DNA of 64,000 nt from Pararhodobacter aggregans (GCF_003075525.1 NZ_QDDR01000007.1:124001-188000), one strand, 5' to 3'. Numbered from the stretch's first letter, positions 42,090 to 51,980 are shown. Notes: generated from the letters alone by a model not told the origin. A program made the numbers and translations.

Positions 42090-43001
42090 TCAATCCCGGG
42101 GCACTGACTCGGCGGGCGCACCTTCGGGCGCGCCCGCCCTGCGTTTGCGCTCGCCGTGAAACACCGCCTCCAGCGCCGCGTTCAGTTCGGCGCCGAGCAG
42201 CAGCACATAGACCGAGAGCCAGAGCCAGGTCAGCAACACGATCACCCCGGTCAGCGCGCCGAAACTGCGCTGGTAGCTGGCGAAATTCTCGGCATAGAGC
42301 GAGAACCCGGCCGAAGCGATGACCCACAGCAGGCAGGCCACCACCGCCCCCGGCAGCGTCCAATGCCAGCTGCGCCGCTGCCGGTTCGGACCGAAGCGGT
42401 AGATCACCGCGATCCCCGCCGTGCTGATCGAGAAGAGCGCAACCCAGCGGATCACCGAGACGATGCTCTGCGCCTGCACCGCTTCGGGAAAGAGCGCCAG
42501 CAGCACCGGGATCACCGCGATGGCGGCCATGCCCAGCAGCGCCCCGCCGATGACGAAGACCGCCAGCAGGATGATCGCCAGCCAGCGCCTGACGATGCCG
42601 CGCGTCTCGGTCTGGTTGAAAGCCACGTTCAGGCCCTGGATCAGGTGCCGCATGCCGCGCGCCGTGGCATAGAGCGCCGCGATCAGGCCCACGGCGGCGG
42701 TGACGCCCAGCGCGCTGTGGTCGGCGGCGACGATGCTGGAGGCCTGCTCGCGGATCAGGCTTGCGGCGCTGGGCGGGATGGCGGCGGTCGCGGTTTCGAC
42801 CGGGCCGGTGATCTCGGCCGCGGAAAAGAAGATGCCGAGGATCGCCAGCACCGAGGCCATGGCGGGAAAGATCGCCAGCAGCGCGTAAAAGGCGATGCCG
42901 GCGGCCAGCAGGCCGATCTGGTCGCTGATGACCTCCTGATACATGCGCACCGCGACCCGCATCGCCAGCCGCGGCAGGGCGTTGAGCCAGCCGCCGCTCA
43001 T
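42090..43001 (-). CDS. YihY/BrkB-family inner membrane protein
   Basis: A 303-residue protein with six membrane helices. Typical stretches are DQIGLLAAGIAFYALLAIFPAM in the first helix, YATARGMRHLIQGLNVAFNQ in the loop, and VLLTWLWLSVYVLLLGAELNA near the C-terminus. The family was once misnamed ribonuclease BN; its role is unknown. ATG 43001 overlaps the pdeM stop (ATGA), so it is read with the DNA-repair cassette. That link may be only transcriptional. Confidence 0.92.
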   Translation of the reverse strand: MSGGWLNALPRLAMRVAVRMYQEVISDQIGLLAAGIAFYALLAIFPAMASVLAILGIFFSAAEITGPVETATAAIPPSAASLIREQASSIVAADHSALGVTAAVGLIAALYATARGMRHLIQGLNVAFNQTETRGIVRRWLAIILLAVFVIGGALLGMAAIAVIPVLLALFPEAVQAQSIVSVIRWVALFSISTAGIAVIYRFGPNRQRRSWHWTLPGAVVACLLWVIASAGFSLYAENFASYQRSFGALTGVIVLLTWLWLSVYVLLLGAELNAALEAVFHGERKRRAGAPEGAPAESVPRD

Positions 43002-43654
43002 GCCCGCCGCCTCGTGCCGGGGGTGAGCGGCCGGGCCATGACCCGCGTGCCGGTCAGCAGCGCCAGCCCCGGACCGACCAGATCGGCCAGCGGCGGCGCC
43101 TCGCAATCGAGGCCGCCGGTATAGGTGCCGAAGGCGGGCAGGATCAGATGCGCCCGCCCCCAGAGGAACGCGGGCCGGCTGCGCCCGGCCAGCCGCGCCT
43201 TGGGGTGGTAATGGCCGCTGATGTCCGGCCCCTCGCCCGCGATATGGCGAAAGGCGATGCCTTCTTCGTGGATTTCCGAAACAGTCTCGCCCAGCCCCGG
43301 CAGCGCCCCGCCATCGTGGTTGCCGGTGATCCAGACCCAGACCCGGCCCCGCGCCATCGCCGCCAGCCGCGCCCGGTTCGGGGCGCTCAGCGCCTCGGGC
43401 GCGCGGTCATCCTCGAAAGCGTCGCCCAGCGACAGGACGCGGACGACCGGCAGCGCCGCCAGCTCCGCCTCCAGCCGCGACAGCGTATCCTCGTCCTCGT
43501 GCGGGGGCAGCAGCGCGCCGCCGCGCGCCGCCATGGTCGCGGATTTGCCCAGATGCAGGTCGGCGACGATCAGCGTCCGCCTTGCGGGCCACCAGAGGGT
43601 GCCGGCCGGCCGGGCCTCGAACCCCTGCCCCGCGAAAGACAGCGGATGGGTCAT
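42998..43654 (-). CDS. pdeM: Ligase-associated DNA repair phosphodiesterase/endonuclease PdeM
   Basis: A 218-residue metallophosphoesterase. The metal motifs are ADLHLGKSATM (D-x-H), LGDAFEDDRA (GD), ITGNHDGG (GNHD) and GHYHPKARL (GHxH). PdeM from the ligase-associated cassette is a manganese phosphodiesterase. The start at 43654 overlaps the helicase stop (ATGA). Of the four cassette genes it is the most downstream, and YihY follows. Confidence 0.93.
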   Translation of the reverse strand: MTHPLSFAGQGFEARPAGTLWWPARRTLIVADLHLGKSATMAARGGALLPPHEDEDTLSRLEAELAALPVVRVLSLGDAFEDDRAPEALSAPNRARLAAMARGRVWVWITGNHDGGALPGLGETVSEIHEEGIAFRHIAGEGPDISGHYHPKARLAGRSRPAFLWGRAHLILPAFGTYTGGLDCEAPPLADLVGPGLALLTGTRVMARPLTPGTRRRA

Positions 43655-46029
43655 GCCAGCCCCGCCTCCTGCATCAGCCGCTCGGCCTCGCGCGCCATCA
43701 GCCGCTCGCGGCCCTCGCCCTCGACCGAGACCTTGCCGATCTCCAGGATCAGGGGCGCGGACAAGGGCGTCACATGCGGCGCAAGCGCGTGATCTATCAA
43801 GGGGTTGGAGCGCAGCATATCCTCGATCCGGTCGAAATCCACCAGCCCCCGCCGCGCCTCGTCACGGGTGATCCGCAGCAGAAGATGGTCGGGGTCGTGC
43901 CGCCGCAGGGTGTCATGGATGATGTCCGAGGAAAAGGTCGCCTGCTTGCCGGACCGCCGCTGCCCCGGCAGATTGCGCTGCATCAGCCCGGCGATGGTCG
44001 CCACATTGCGGAAGCTCCGCTTGATGAGCGAATTGCCGGACAGCCAGCCGTCCAGCCCCTCGCGCAGCGCCCCGGCGTTCAGCAAGCGGGCGGGGTCGGT
44101 CAGGGGGTCGACCGACCAGATCATCAGCGCATGGTCAGTCGGGACAAAGCCCAGCGGGCCGAGGCCCAGCGCCTCCATCTGCCGGGTCAGCAGCAGGCCG
44201 AGGGTCTGGTGCGCGTTCCGCCCCGCGAAACCGTAGAGCGTGAAATGCCAGCGGTCGCCGCGCGGGAACGTCTCGCAAGCCAGCACCCCGGGGCGCGGCA
44301 GGACCGAGAGGCGGCGCTGCGTCTCCAGCCAATCGCGCAGGTCGGGGGGCAGCACGTCCCAGCGCCCGGGGTCGCCGATCAGCGCCTGAATGCGGTGCGA
44401 GACCTGCAGCGAACTCGCCATCTTCACCCCGCTGAAGACGGCGATGCGCGGCTGTTTGCGGGCGGCGTGGCCGACCTCCACCACCATCTCGCGCAGGCGC
44501 TCGAAGGCGACGACCTTGCCGCCGATCAGGAAGGTGTCGCCGGGTTCGAGGGACGCGGCGAAACTCTCCTCGACCGTGCCGAGGGGGGCACCGCCGCGCG
44601 AGCGGGCCATGCGGACGTTCAGATGCTCGGGGTCGGTGATGGTGCCGATGTTGAGGCGGATCAGCTTCGCGACGCGGGGGTCGCGCAGATACCAGAGGCC
44701 GCCCCGCAGCATCAGCCGTTGCCAGCGGTCATAGGCCTTCAGCGCATAGCCGCCGGTGGCGCAGAAATCGAGGCAGGCGTCGAAATCGGCGCGGGTCAGG
44801 GTGCGGTAGGGGCCGGCGCTGCGGAACTCGTGATAGAGCGCGTCGGCTTCGAAGGGACCGGCGCAGGCGGTGAGCAGGATGTGCTGGCAGAGCACGTCCA
44901 AGGGCCCCGGCCCGCGCCTTTCGCCGTCCAGATCGCCCGTATTCACCGCCTCCAGCGCGACGACGCTTTCGATCACCTCGAAGCGGTTGGCGGGCACGAG
45001 GCGCGCGCGGGAGGGCGCGTCGTAGCGGTGGTTCGACCGGCCGATCCGCTGCACCAGCCGCGTGACCAGCTTCGGTGCGCCGACCTGCAACACCAGATCC
45101 ACATCGCCCCAGTCGATGCCCAGATCGAGCGAGCCGGTGCAGACCACCGCACGCAGGGCCCCCGCCGCCATCGCCTGCTCCACCCGCTGCCGGGCCTCGC
45201 GCGCCAAGGATCCGTGGTGCAGGCCGATGGGCAGGTTCTGCGGGTTATGCTCCCAGAGCTGCTGGAAGAAGAGTTCCGCCTGCGCGCGGGTGTTGACGAA
45301 GATCAGCGTCATCCGCGCCTTTTCGACGGCGGCCATCACATCGGGCACCGCGTAATGGGCGTTGCCCCCGGCCCAGGGCGCCGGGGCGCTGGTCGGCAGC
45401 AGGGCGATGTCCGCGGCGGGCCCGGGATCGGCGCGCAGCACCGTGGCGCCGCCCATGAAGGCGGCGAGGCCCTCAGGGTCGGCGACGGTGGCGGAAAGGC
45501 CGGTCACGGTCAGCCCCGGGGACAGGGTCCGCAGCCGGGCGATGCCCAGCATGGTCTGGTCGCCGCGTTTCGATTCCGCCAGGGCGTGGATCTCGTCCAC
45601 CACCACGCGCTTGAGGTCTTTGAAGATCTTCGGCGCCTCGGGGTAGGAGGTCAGCAGGGCCAGCGATTCCGGCGTGGTCAGCAGGATGTTCGGCGGATCG
45701 ACCCGCTGGCGCGCCCGCTTGGTGCTGGAGGTGTCGCCGGTCCGGTCCTCGATACGGATGGGCAGGCCCATCTCGCCCACCGGCGCGGCGAGGTTGCGGG
45801 CGATGTCGGCGGTCAGCGCCTTAAGGGGCGACAGGTAGAGCGTGTGCAGCCCGGTGCCGCCGCCCGCCAGATCGACCAGCGAGGGCAGGAACCCGGCGAG
45901 CGTCTTGCCGCCGCCGGTGGGGGCGATGAGCAGGGTGTCGCCCCGGGCCTCCAGCAGCGCCAGTTGATGCGCATGGGGCGCCCAGCCGCGCGCGGCGAAC
46001 CAGTCGCGGAACCTGTCGGGCAGGATCAT
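43651..46029 (-). CDS. Ligase-associated DEXH-box helicase (Lhr-like)
   Basis: A 792-residue superfamily 2 helicase related to Lhr-Core. Walker A is LLIAPTGGGKTLAGFLPS, the DEXH box VVVDEIHALAESKRG, motif III TGLSATV, and motif VI VQRIGRSNHRYD. A C-terminal winged-helix and DUF4175-like (Lhr) region follows. It translocates 3' to 5' on DNA and is thought to act in a repair pathway with the adjacent ligase. ATG 46029 overlaps the ligase stop. Confidence 0.94.
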   Translation of the reverse strand: MILPDRFRDWFAARGWAPHAHQLALLEARGDTLLIAPTGGGKTLAGFLPSLVDLAGGGTGLHTLYLSPLKALTADIARNLAAPVGEMGLPIRIEDRTGDTSSTKRARQRVDPPNILLTTPESLALLTSYPEAPKIFKDLKRVVVDEIHALAESKRGDQTMLGIARLRTLSPGLTVTGLSATVADPEGLAAFMGGATVLRADPGPAADIALLPTSAPAPWAGGNAHYAVPDVMAAVEKARMTLIFVNTRAQAELFFQQLWEHNPQNLPIGLHHGSLAREARQRVEQAMAAGALRAVVCTGSLDLGIDWGDVDLVLQVGAPKLVTRLVQRIGRSNHRYDAPSRARLVPANRFEVIESVVALEAVNTGDLDGERRGPGPLDVLCQHILLTACAGPFEADALYHEFRSAGPYRTLTRADFDACLDFCATGGYALKAYDRWQRLMLRGGLWYLRDPRVAKLIRLNIGTITDPEHLNVRMARSRGGAPLGTVEESFAASLEPGDTFLIGGKVVAFERLREMVVEVGHAARKQPRIAVFSGVKMASSLQVSHRIQALIGDPGRWDVLPPDLRDWLETQRRLSVLPRPGVLACETFPRGDRWHFTLYGFAGRNAHQTLGLLLTRQMEALGLGPLGFVPTDHALMIWSVDPLTDPARLLNAGALREGLDGWLSGNSLIKRSFRNVATIAGLMQRNLPGQRRSGKQATFSSDIIHDTLRRHDPDHLLLRITRDEARRGLVDFDRIEDMLRSNPLIDHALAPHVTPLSAPLILEIGKVSVEGEGRERLMAREAERLMQEAGLA

Positions 46030-47597
46030 GCGCCGGCCCCGTCCAGAATATCGGTCAGCGCGGTCAGGCGGTCGGCCTCCTCGGCCGGCTTGTCCCAGCG
46101 GATGCGGCTGATCCGGGGAAAGCGCATGGCGACGCCCGACTTGTGGCGGGGGGAGCGGTTCAGCCCCTCGAACGCCACCTCGACCACCAGCGCCGGTTTC
46201 AGGGACCGGACCGGGCCGAAACGGTCGATGGTATGGGCGCGGACGAAACGGTCGAGCTTGCCCAACTCCTCATCCGTGAAGCCGGAATAAGCCTTGCCCA
46301 CGGGCACCAGCCGGTCCCCGTCCCACAGGCCGAAGGTGAAATCGGAATAGAAGCCCGAGCGTTTGCCATGGCCCCGCTGGGCGTAAAGGATCACCGCATC
46401 CACCACCATCGGCTCGCGCTTCCATTTGAACCAGGGGCCCCGGGGCCGCCCGGCAACATAGGCAGACTCGAGCCGTTTCAGCATCACCCCTTCGATCACC
46501 GCGGCGGGCGGATCGGCCCTGAGCGCCGCCAGAGCCTCCCAATCGGCAAAGGCAAGCCGGGGCGAGGCGTCGAAACGGGCGGGGTCGAGGGTGGCGACGG
46601 CGGCCTCCAACCGGGGGCGGCGCTGGGACCAGGGCAGCGGGCGCAGATCCTCGCCCTGCCAGATCAGGATATCGTAGAGCCTGAGCGCGGCGGGATGCGA
46701 GGCGAGCATCGCCTTGCCGGGCGCCTTGCGGCCGAGGCGTTTTTGCAGATCGGCGAAGGGCGCCACCTCCTCGCCCCGCCGGACCAGCAATTCGCCGTCG
46801 AGCGCACCGTCGAACCGCAGCCCGGCGGTGATCTCGGGGAAGGCGGCCGAGATATCCTCGCCCGTGCGGGTATAGAGCCGGGCGGTGCCGCCCTCGGCCA
46901 CCGCCTGCACGCGGATCCCGTCCCATTTCCATTCGGCGGCGAAATCGGCGGGGTCGAGGGTGGCGAGGTCGGGCTCGGTGAGCGGCGTCGACAGCATGAC
47001 GGGCCGGAAGGGGGCGCGGGCGGTGATTTCGGGGCGGGGGCCGCCCTCAAGCCAGGCGAAGAGGGGCGCGTAGGGCGGCGTGAACCCGGCCCAAAGCTCG
47101 CCGATCTCTTCGACCGGGACGGTGCCGATGCGGGCGAGGCCGGTCAGCGCCAGCCGGGCCGAGATGCCGACGCGCAGGCCACCCGTCACCAGTTTTATCA
47201 GCGCCAACCGCTCGGACGGGCCCAGCGCATCGAGCCAGCGGGCCATCAGACCCGGAACCTCGGCCTTGCCCGCCCGCGCCAGCCCTTCGACCACCTCGGT
47301 CAGGGGTACGTCGCGCTCGGGGCCCCGGGCAGGCCAGATCAGCGCGATGGTCTCGGCCAGATCGCCGACGAAATCGTAGGACATCGCGAACAACTCGGCA
47401 TCGACCCGCTCCGCCACCAGCGCCCGCAACAGCGCCGGTTTCGCCTGCCCTGTCTCCAGCCCGCCGGTCAGCACGGCAAGGGCATAGCCGCGGTCGGGGT
47501 CCGGCACCTCGTGGAAAAACCGCTCCAACAACGCCAGCTTGGCGTTGCGCCCGGGGGTGAAGGCGAGGCGTTCGAGGAGATCGGCGAAGGCTTTCAT
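46026..47597 (-). CDS. ATP-dependent DNA ligase (ligase-associated repair cassette)
   Basis: A 523-residue LIG1-like enzyme. Residues 1-200 form the helical DNA-binding domain. The adenylated lysine is K224 in AEWKWDGIRVQ, followed by motif III FDGALDGELLV, motif IV VIEGVMLKRLESAY, and motif V WFKWKRE. The oligonucleotide-binding domain ends the protein. It seals nicks using ATP, unlike housekeeping LigA. ATG 47597 overlaps the exonuclease stop. It is the second gene of the exonuclease-ligase-helicase-PdeM cassette. Confidence 0.95.
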   Translation of the reverse strand: MKAFADLLERLAFTPGRNAKLALLERFFHEVPDPDRGYALAVLTGGLETGQAKPALLRALVAERVDAELFAMSYDFVGDLAETIALIWPARGPERDVPLTEVVEGLARAGKAEVPGLMARWLDALGPSERLALIKLVTGGLRVGISARLALTGLARIGTVPVEEIGELWAGFTPPYAPLFAWLEGGPRPEITARAPFRPVMLSTPLTEPDLATLDPADFAAEWKWDGIRVQAVAEGGTARLYTRTGEDISAAFPEITAGLRFDGALDGELLVRRGEEVAPFADLQKRLGRKAPGKAMLASHPAALRLYDILIWQGEDLRPLPWSQRRPRLEAAVATLDPARFDASPRLAFADWEALAALRADPPAAVIEGVMLKRLESAYVAGRPRGPWFKWKREPMVVDAVILYAQRGHGKRSGFYSDFTFGLWDGDRLVPVGKAYSGFTDEELGKLDRFVRAHTIDRFGPVRSLKPALVVEVAFEGLNRSPRHKSGVAMRFPRISRIRWDKPAEEADRLTALTDILDGAGA

Positions 47598-48610
47598 TCG
47601 ACCTCGTCCTCGTAGCCCACCAGATGCAGCGGCTTGGCGCGGCGCTGTTCCAGGTCGGCCCAGCGCATCAGCGCGTCGTCGCGGCCGTGGGTGATCCAGA
47701 ACTCCCCGGGGTTCAGCTCGCGCAGGGTGCGGGTCAGGTCCGGCCAATCCACATGGTCCGAGATGACCAGCGGCAGCTCCACCCCGCGCTGGCGGGCCCG
47801 GGCGCGGATCTGCATCCAGCCCGAGGCGAAGGCGATCACCGGATCGGCGAAACGCTGCACCCAGGGGCTGGCGAAGGCCGAGGGGGGCGCGATGACCACG
47901 GCACCGCGCAGCGCCTTCGCCTCGGCCTTGTCCATGGTCGCGGGGCGCAGGTCGCCCAGCGGGATCCCCTGCTCCAGATGGTAGTCGCAGAGCCGCTGCA
48001 GGGCGCCGTGGATATAGATCGGCGCGTCATGGCCCGCCTGCCGCAGCAGCATGATGACCCGCTGCGCCTTGCCCAGCGCATAGGCGCCGATCAGATGCGC
48101 GCGCTCGGGGAAGGCCTGAACCGAGGCCAGCAGCCGGGCGATTTCCTCGCCCGGCGGAGGGTGGTGAAAGACCGGCAGGGCGAAGGTGGCCTCGGTCACG
48201 AAAAGGTCGCAGGGCACCGGCTCGAAGGGGGCGCAGGCCGGGTTCGGCACCCGGGAATAATCGCCCGAGACGACCGCGTTGACGCCGCCCGCCCGGACCT
48301 CGATCTGGCACGAGCCCAGCACATGGCCCGCCGGATGAAACCGCACCTCGACGCCCCCCAGCGTGACCGTCCCCTCGGCCACTTGCCGGGTGCCCGCGAA
48401 GCCCTCGCCATAGCGGATCGCCATGATGTCCAGCGTCTGGGCCGAGGCCAGCACCGCGCCATGCCCGGCCCGGGCATGGTCGGCATGGCCGTGGGTGATC
48501 AGCGCGCGGGCGACCGGGCGCGTCGGGTCGATATGGAAATCGCCCTCTGGACAATAGAGGCCCTCGGGCCGCAGGGTCAGAAGGCGGGTGGCATCGGCTG
48601 GCATCGGCAT
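47594..48610 (-). CDS. Ligase-associated metallo-beta-lactamase-fold exonuclease
   Basis: A 338-residue MBL/beta-CASP nuclease. The zinc motif is ITHGHADHARAG (H-x-H-x-DH), and VVSGDYSRV carries the metal-bridging Asp. HPAGHVLGSCQIEV and the late WITHGRDDALM hold further histidines. Start codons at 48610 and 48604 are both possible, as GAGGA lies 4-10 nt upstream. It opens the repair cassette and diverges from the zinc metallopeptidase gene. Confidence 0.92.
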   Translation of the reverse strand: MPMPADATRLLTLRPEGLYCPEGDFHIDPTRPVARALITHGHADHARAGHGAVLASAQTLDIMAIRYGEGFAGTRQVAEGTVTLGGVEVRFHPAGHVLGSCQIEVRAGGVNAVVSGDYSRVPNPACAPFEPVPCDLFVTEATFALPVFHHPPPGEEIARLLASVQAFPERAHLIGAYALGKAQRVIMLLRQAGHDAPIYIHGALQRLCDYHLEQGIPLGDLRPATMDKAEAKALRGAVVIAPPSAFASPWVQRFADPVIAFASGWMQIRARARQRGVELPLVISDHVDWPDLTRTLRELNPGEFWITHGRDDALMRWADLEQRRAKPLHLVGYEDEVE

Positions 48611-48690
48611 CACGTCCTCAGGGGCAGATGAAACCTCTCGCCCCTTCACGGGTTAACTGGCACCCTAACCCGATCTCTCAAGGGCTTGTC

Positions 48691-49668
48691 ATGCGTCGTT
48701 TCGATTGTCCCTCGTGTGGCCACGAGGTCTTTTTCGCCAATACCGCCTGCCTGAGCTGCGGCACGGCGCTGGTCTATGCCCCGGGGCGGGGGTTCCTGCC
48801 CTCGACCGATGGCGACGGGTTCTGCGCCAACCGCGAGGCGATCGGCTGCAACTGGGCTGGCGAAAGCCCGGACGGGCTGTGCCTGTCCTGCCAGCATACG
48901 CTGATCGTGCCCGACCTGACCGTCGCCGGCAATGCCGAGCGCTGGGCCCGGCTGGAGGCCGCCAAGCGCCCGGTGATCCGCGCGCTGCATCACCTGCGAC
49001 TGCCGCTGACCGATGCGCAGGGCCAACCCGCCCCGGTCTTCGAGCTGAAGGGCGATCCGCTGGCCTCCGATGCGCCCAAGGTGATGACCGGCCATGACAA
49101 CGGCACCATCACCCTCAACATCGCCGAGGCCGACGATGCCGAACGCGCCGCGATCCGCCAGTCGCTGGGCGAGCCCTACCGCACCCTGACCGGCCATTTC
49201 CGCCACGAGGTCGCGCATCATTACTGGCAGGTGCTGACCGGGGGCGAGCCCGCGCGCCTCGACGCCCTGCGCGCGGTCTTCGGCGACGAGCGGCAGGATT
49301 ACGCCGCCGCGCTCGAGGCGCATTACCGCGACGGGCCGCCCCCGGACTGGTCGCAGCACTTTATCTCGGCCTATGCCTCGTCCCACCCTTGGGAGGATTT
49401 CGCCGAGACCTGGGCGCATGTGATGCATCTGCTCGACGGGCTGGAAACGGCGCGGGCCTTCCGGCTGGTGCCGGGGGATCTGCCGCTCGACCTGGCGGAT
49501 CTGGCCGCCCTGCCGATGGCACGGCTGGCCGAGGCCTGGGCGGCGCTGTCGGTCGCGCTCAACGCCGTCAATCAGGCGATGGGGCACGAGACCTTCTATC
49601 CCTTCGTCCTGACACCGCCGGTCGTCGCCAAGATGGAGGCGGTGCGGCAAATGATCCAGCGCGCCTGA
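48691..49668 (+). CDS. Zinc-binding metallopeptidase with N-terminal zinc ribbon
   Basis: A 325-residue protein. The N-terminus MRRFDCPSCGHEVFF continues into NTACLSCGT, a C-x2-C...C-x2-C ribbon, and a second pair CLSCQ lies near residue 69. The peptidase motif is GHFRHEVAHHYWQVL (HExxH) near residue 174, with a downstream HPWEDFAETWAHVMH that probably supplies the third ligand. This is the family of putative zinc-binding metallopeptidases with unknown substrates. The ATG follows AAGGGCTTGTC. Confidence 0.88.
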   Translation: MRRFDCPSCGHEVFFANTACLSCGTALVYAPGRGFLPSTDGDGFCANREAIGCNWAGESPDGLCLSCQHTLIVPDLTVAGNAERWARLEAAKRPVIRALHHLRLPLTDAQGQPAPVFELKGDPLASDAPKVMTGHDNGTITLNIAEADDAERAAIRQSLGEPYRTLTGHFRHEVAHHYWQVLTGGEPARLDALRAVFGDERQDYAAALEAHYRDGPPPDWSQHFISAYASSHPWEDFAETWAHVMHLLDGLETARAFRLVPGDLPLDLADLAALPMARLAEAWAALSVALNAVNQAMGHETFYPFVLTPPVVAKMEAVRQMIQRA

Positions 49669-49764
49669 TCGTCTGCCCGATTGTCCGATCGTCTGCGCCT
49701 CACCCCTTGCCGAGGCAGCGAAAGCCCGCGACAGTGCCGCCCGGGACGATTGGGAGGAACCATC

Positions 49765-50736
49765 ATGAAATTCGCCACCCTGCCGGACGGCAGCAAGGAC
49801 GGCCGCCTGCATCTGGTCAGCCGCGACCTGAGCCGCTGCGCTCCGGCCAAGGCCTGCACCACGCTGCAAGCGGCGCTGGAGGGATGGGAAGCCCTCGCCC
49901 CGGCGCTGGAGGCCGAATATGGCGCGCTGAACGCGGGCGGCGGCGTGGCCTTCGACCCGGCCGCGGCGCTCGCCCCCCTGCCCCGGGCCTGGCAATGGCT
50001 GGACGGCTCGGCCTTTGCCGCGCATGCCGAGCTGATGATGCAGGCCTTCAAGGCCGCTCCCATCGACAGTCAGGGCAAGCCCCTGATGTATCAGGGCATG
50101 TCGCATGAATTCCTGGCGGGGGCCGAGGATGTGCCGCTGCCTTCCGAAGACGACTGGATCGATTTCGAGGGCGAGTTCGGCATCATCACCGACGCCGTGC
50201 CGATGGGGGTGAACCCGGCCGAAGCGCGGCGCCACATCCGGCTGCTGGTGCAGATCAACGACTGGTCGCTGCGCCGCATCGCGCCGGTCGAGATGCGGAC
50301 CGGCTTCGGCTGGATCCATGCAAAGCCCGCCTCCTCCATGGCGCCGGTCGCGGTCACGCCGGATGAGCTGGGACCGGCCTGGGCCGAGGCGCGGATCGCG
50401 CTGGACCTGCTGATCGACTGGAACGGCGCGCGGTTCGGCGCGGCCAATGGCGTCGACATGGGCTGCGGTTTTGACGATCTGGTGGCGCATGCCGCCTATT
50501 CCCGCAAGCTGGTAGCGGGGACGGTGATCGGCTCGGGCACCGTGGCCAACCAGAATTACCGCGAGGTCGGCTCCTCCTGCATCGCCGAGCGGCGCGGGAT
50601 GGAGATCGTCGATCACGGCGCGCCGCGGACGCCCTTCATGGCCTTCGGCGACCGGGTTCGGATGGAGGCGGCCTTGCCCGACGGCACGCCGCTGTTCGGC
50701 GCCATCGACCAGCGGGTGGTCAAAGGCGGCGCGTGA
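49765..50736 (+). CDS. Fumarylacetoacetate hydrolase family protein
   Basis: A 323-residue FAH-superfamily enzyme. The metal-binding set appears as DDWIDFEGEFGIITDAVPMG (E, E) and the downstream IALDLLIDWNGARFG (D); GVDMGCGFDDLVAHAAY and LVAGTVIGSGTVANQN complete the active site. Members cleave C-C bonds of acylpyruvates or fumarylacetoacetate. No tyrosine-degradation partner is adjacent, so the substrate is unknown. The ATG follows GGGAGGAACCATC. Its 3' end overlaps the convergent arsJ by 17 bp. Confidence 0.9.
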   Translation: MKFATLPDGSKDGRLHLVSRDLSRCAPAKACTTLQAALEGWEALAPALEAEYGALNAGGGVAFDPAAALAPLPRAWQWLDGSAFAAHAELMMQAFKAAPIDSQGKPLMYQGMSHEFLAGAEDVPLPSEDDWIDFEGEFGIITDAVPMGVNPAEARRHIRLLVQINDWSLRRIAPVEMRTGFGWIHAKPASSMAPVAVTPDELGPAWAEARIALDLLIDWNGARFGAANGVDMGCGFDDLVAHAAYSRKLVAGTVIGSGTVANQNYREVGSSCIAERRGMEIVDHGAPRTPFMAFGDRVRMEAALPDGTPLFGAIDQRVVKGGA

Positions 50737-51925
50737 CGATCCAGGCCGCGGCGGCCAGCAGCCCCGCCGTGGCCAGGCACAGCGGCAAGCCTCCCAGCTG
50801 ATAGCTGACGCCCGACAGCAGCGTCCCCAAGAGCCGCCCGGCGGCGTTGGCCATGTAGTAGAAGCCGACGTCCCGGGTGATCCGGCTGGCCTGCCCGAAG
50901 GCCAGGATCAGGTAGGAATGGACCGAGGAATTGACGGCGAAGACGAAGCCGAAGGCCAGCAGCCCGAGGACCAGCACCGCCGTCAGCCAATCCTGCGGCC
51001 CGCCCGAAAGCCACGCCGCCAGCGCCAGCGCGAAGGGGATCGGCACCAGCAGCGCGGCCCAGCTTCGGGCCTTGGCCTGCGGCTCGCCCCCTTGCAGAAG
51101 CCGCGGCGCCAGCGCCTGCACCGCGCCATAGGCGATGATCCAGAGCGCGAGGAAACCGCCGATGGCGAAGAAGGCCCAGCGGCGGCCCTCGTCCGTGCCA
51201 TCCGACAGGACCGACTGGAAATAGACCGGCACGCCGACCACGAACCAGACATCCCGCGCGCCGAACAGGAAGAGCCGCGCCAGCGACAGCCGGTTCACCC
51301 GCGGATCGGGCGAGCGCCAGCCGGCGAATTTGGCGCCCTTGTCGGGGGCGGGCAGGCCCCTGGGCAGGAAGAGCGCGACGGCGATCAGGATCAGCGCCAG
51401 AACCCCGGCCATGGCATGGAGCGCGGGCTGGAACCCGGCCAGGGCCAGCAGCGCCGCGCCGAGGAAGAAACCGGCGCCCTTGACCGCGTTCTTCGAGCCG
51501 GTGAGCAGCGCCACCCAGCGAAAGAGGCCGCCCTCGGGCGCCAAAAGCTTGACGGCGGATTTGGACGACATCTTGGCCAGATCCTTGGCCACGCCGGAAA
51601 CCCCCTGCACCGCCATGACGAAACCGACCGAGGCGGCGACGGACCATTCCGGCCCCAGCTGCGTCAGCGCCAGCAGCGCGGCGATCTGCAGCGCGAGTCC
51701 GGCATAGAGCGTGGCGGCGAGGCCAAAGCGCTGGGCGAGGAAACCCGCGTAGAGGTTGGTGACGATCCCGGCGAGTTCGTAGAGCAGGAACAGCCAGGCC
51801 AGTTGAATCGGGCTGAAGCCCAGCCCGTTGAACTGGAGGAGGACCAGCATCCTCAGCGCCCCGTCCGAGAGCATGAAGGCCCAATAGGCGGCGGTGACGG
51901 CGGCATAGGCGCGAAGCGGATTCAT
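50720..51925 (-). CDS. arsJ: Organoarsenical efflux MFS transporter ArsJ
   Basis: A 401-residue MFS protein. The N-terminus AYAAVTAAYWAFMLSDGALRMLVLLQF is characteristic of ArsJ, as is GVSGVAKDLAKMSSKSAVKLL in the loop after helix 4 and LTGSKNAVKGAGFFLGAALL after it. About 12 helices. ArsJ exports 1-arseno-3-phosphoglycerate made from arsenate by the partner GAPDH. It is third in the arsRC - gapdh - arsJ order. A GGATATTT repeat copy lies in the 80-nt gap before it. Confidence 0.93.
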   Translation of the reverse strand: MNPLRAYAAVTAAYWAFMLSDGALRMLVLLQFNGLGFSPIQLAWLFLLYELAGIVTNLYAGFLAQRFGLAATLYAGLALQIAALLALTQLGPEWSVAASVGFVMAVQGVSGVAKDLAKMSSKSAVKLLAPEGGLFRWVALLTGSKNAVKGAGFFLGAALLALAGFQPALHAMAGVLALILIAVALFLPRGLPAPDKGAKFAGWRSPDPRVNRLSLARLFLFGARDVWFVVGVPVYFQSVLSDGTDEGRRWAFFAIGGFLALWIIAYGAVQALAPRLLQGGEPQAKARSWAALLVPIPFALALAAWLSGGPQDWLTAVLVLGLLAFGFVFAVNSSVHSYLILAFGQASRITRDVGFYYMANAAGRLLGTLLSGVSYQLGGLPLCLATAGLLAAAAWIVTRRL

Positions 51926-51980
51926 GCGGGCTCTCACGTCCGGGCCGGGGAACCGGGGGGCCAGCCCCCCGGACCCCCCG

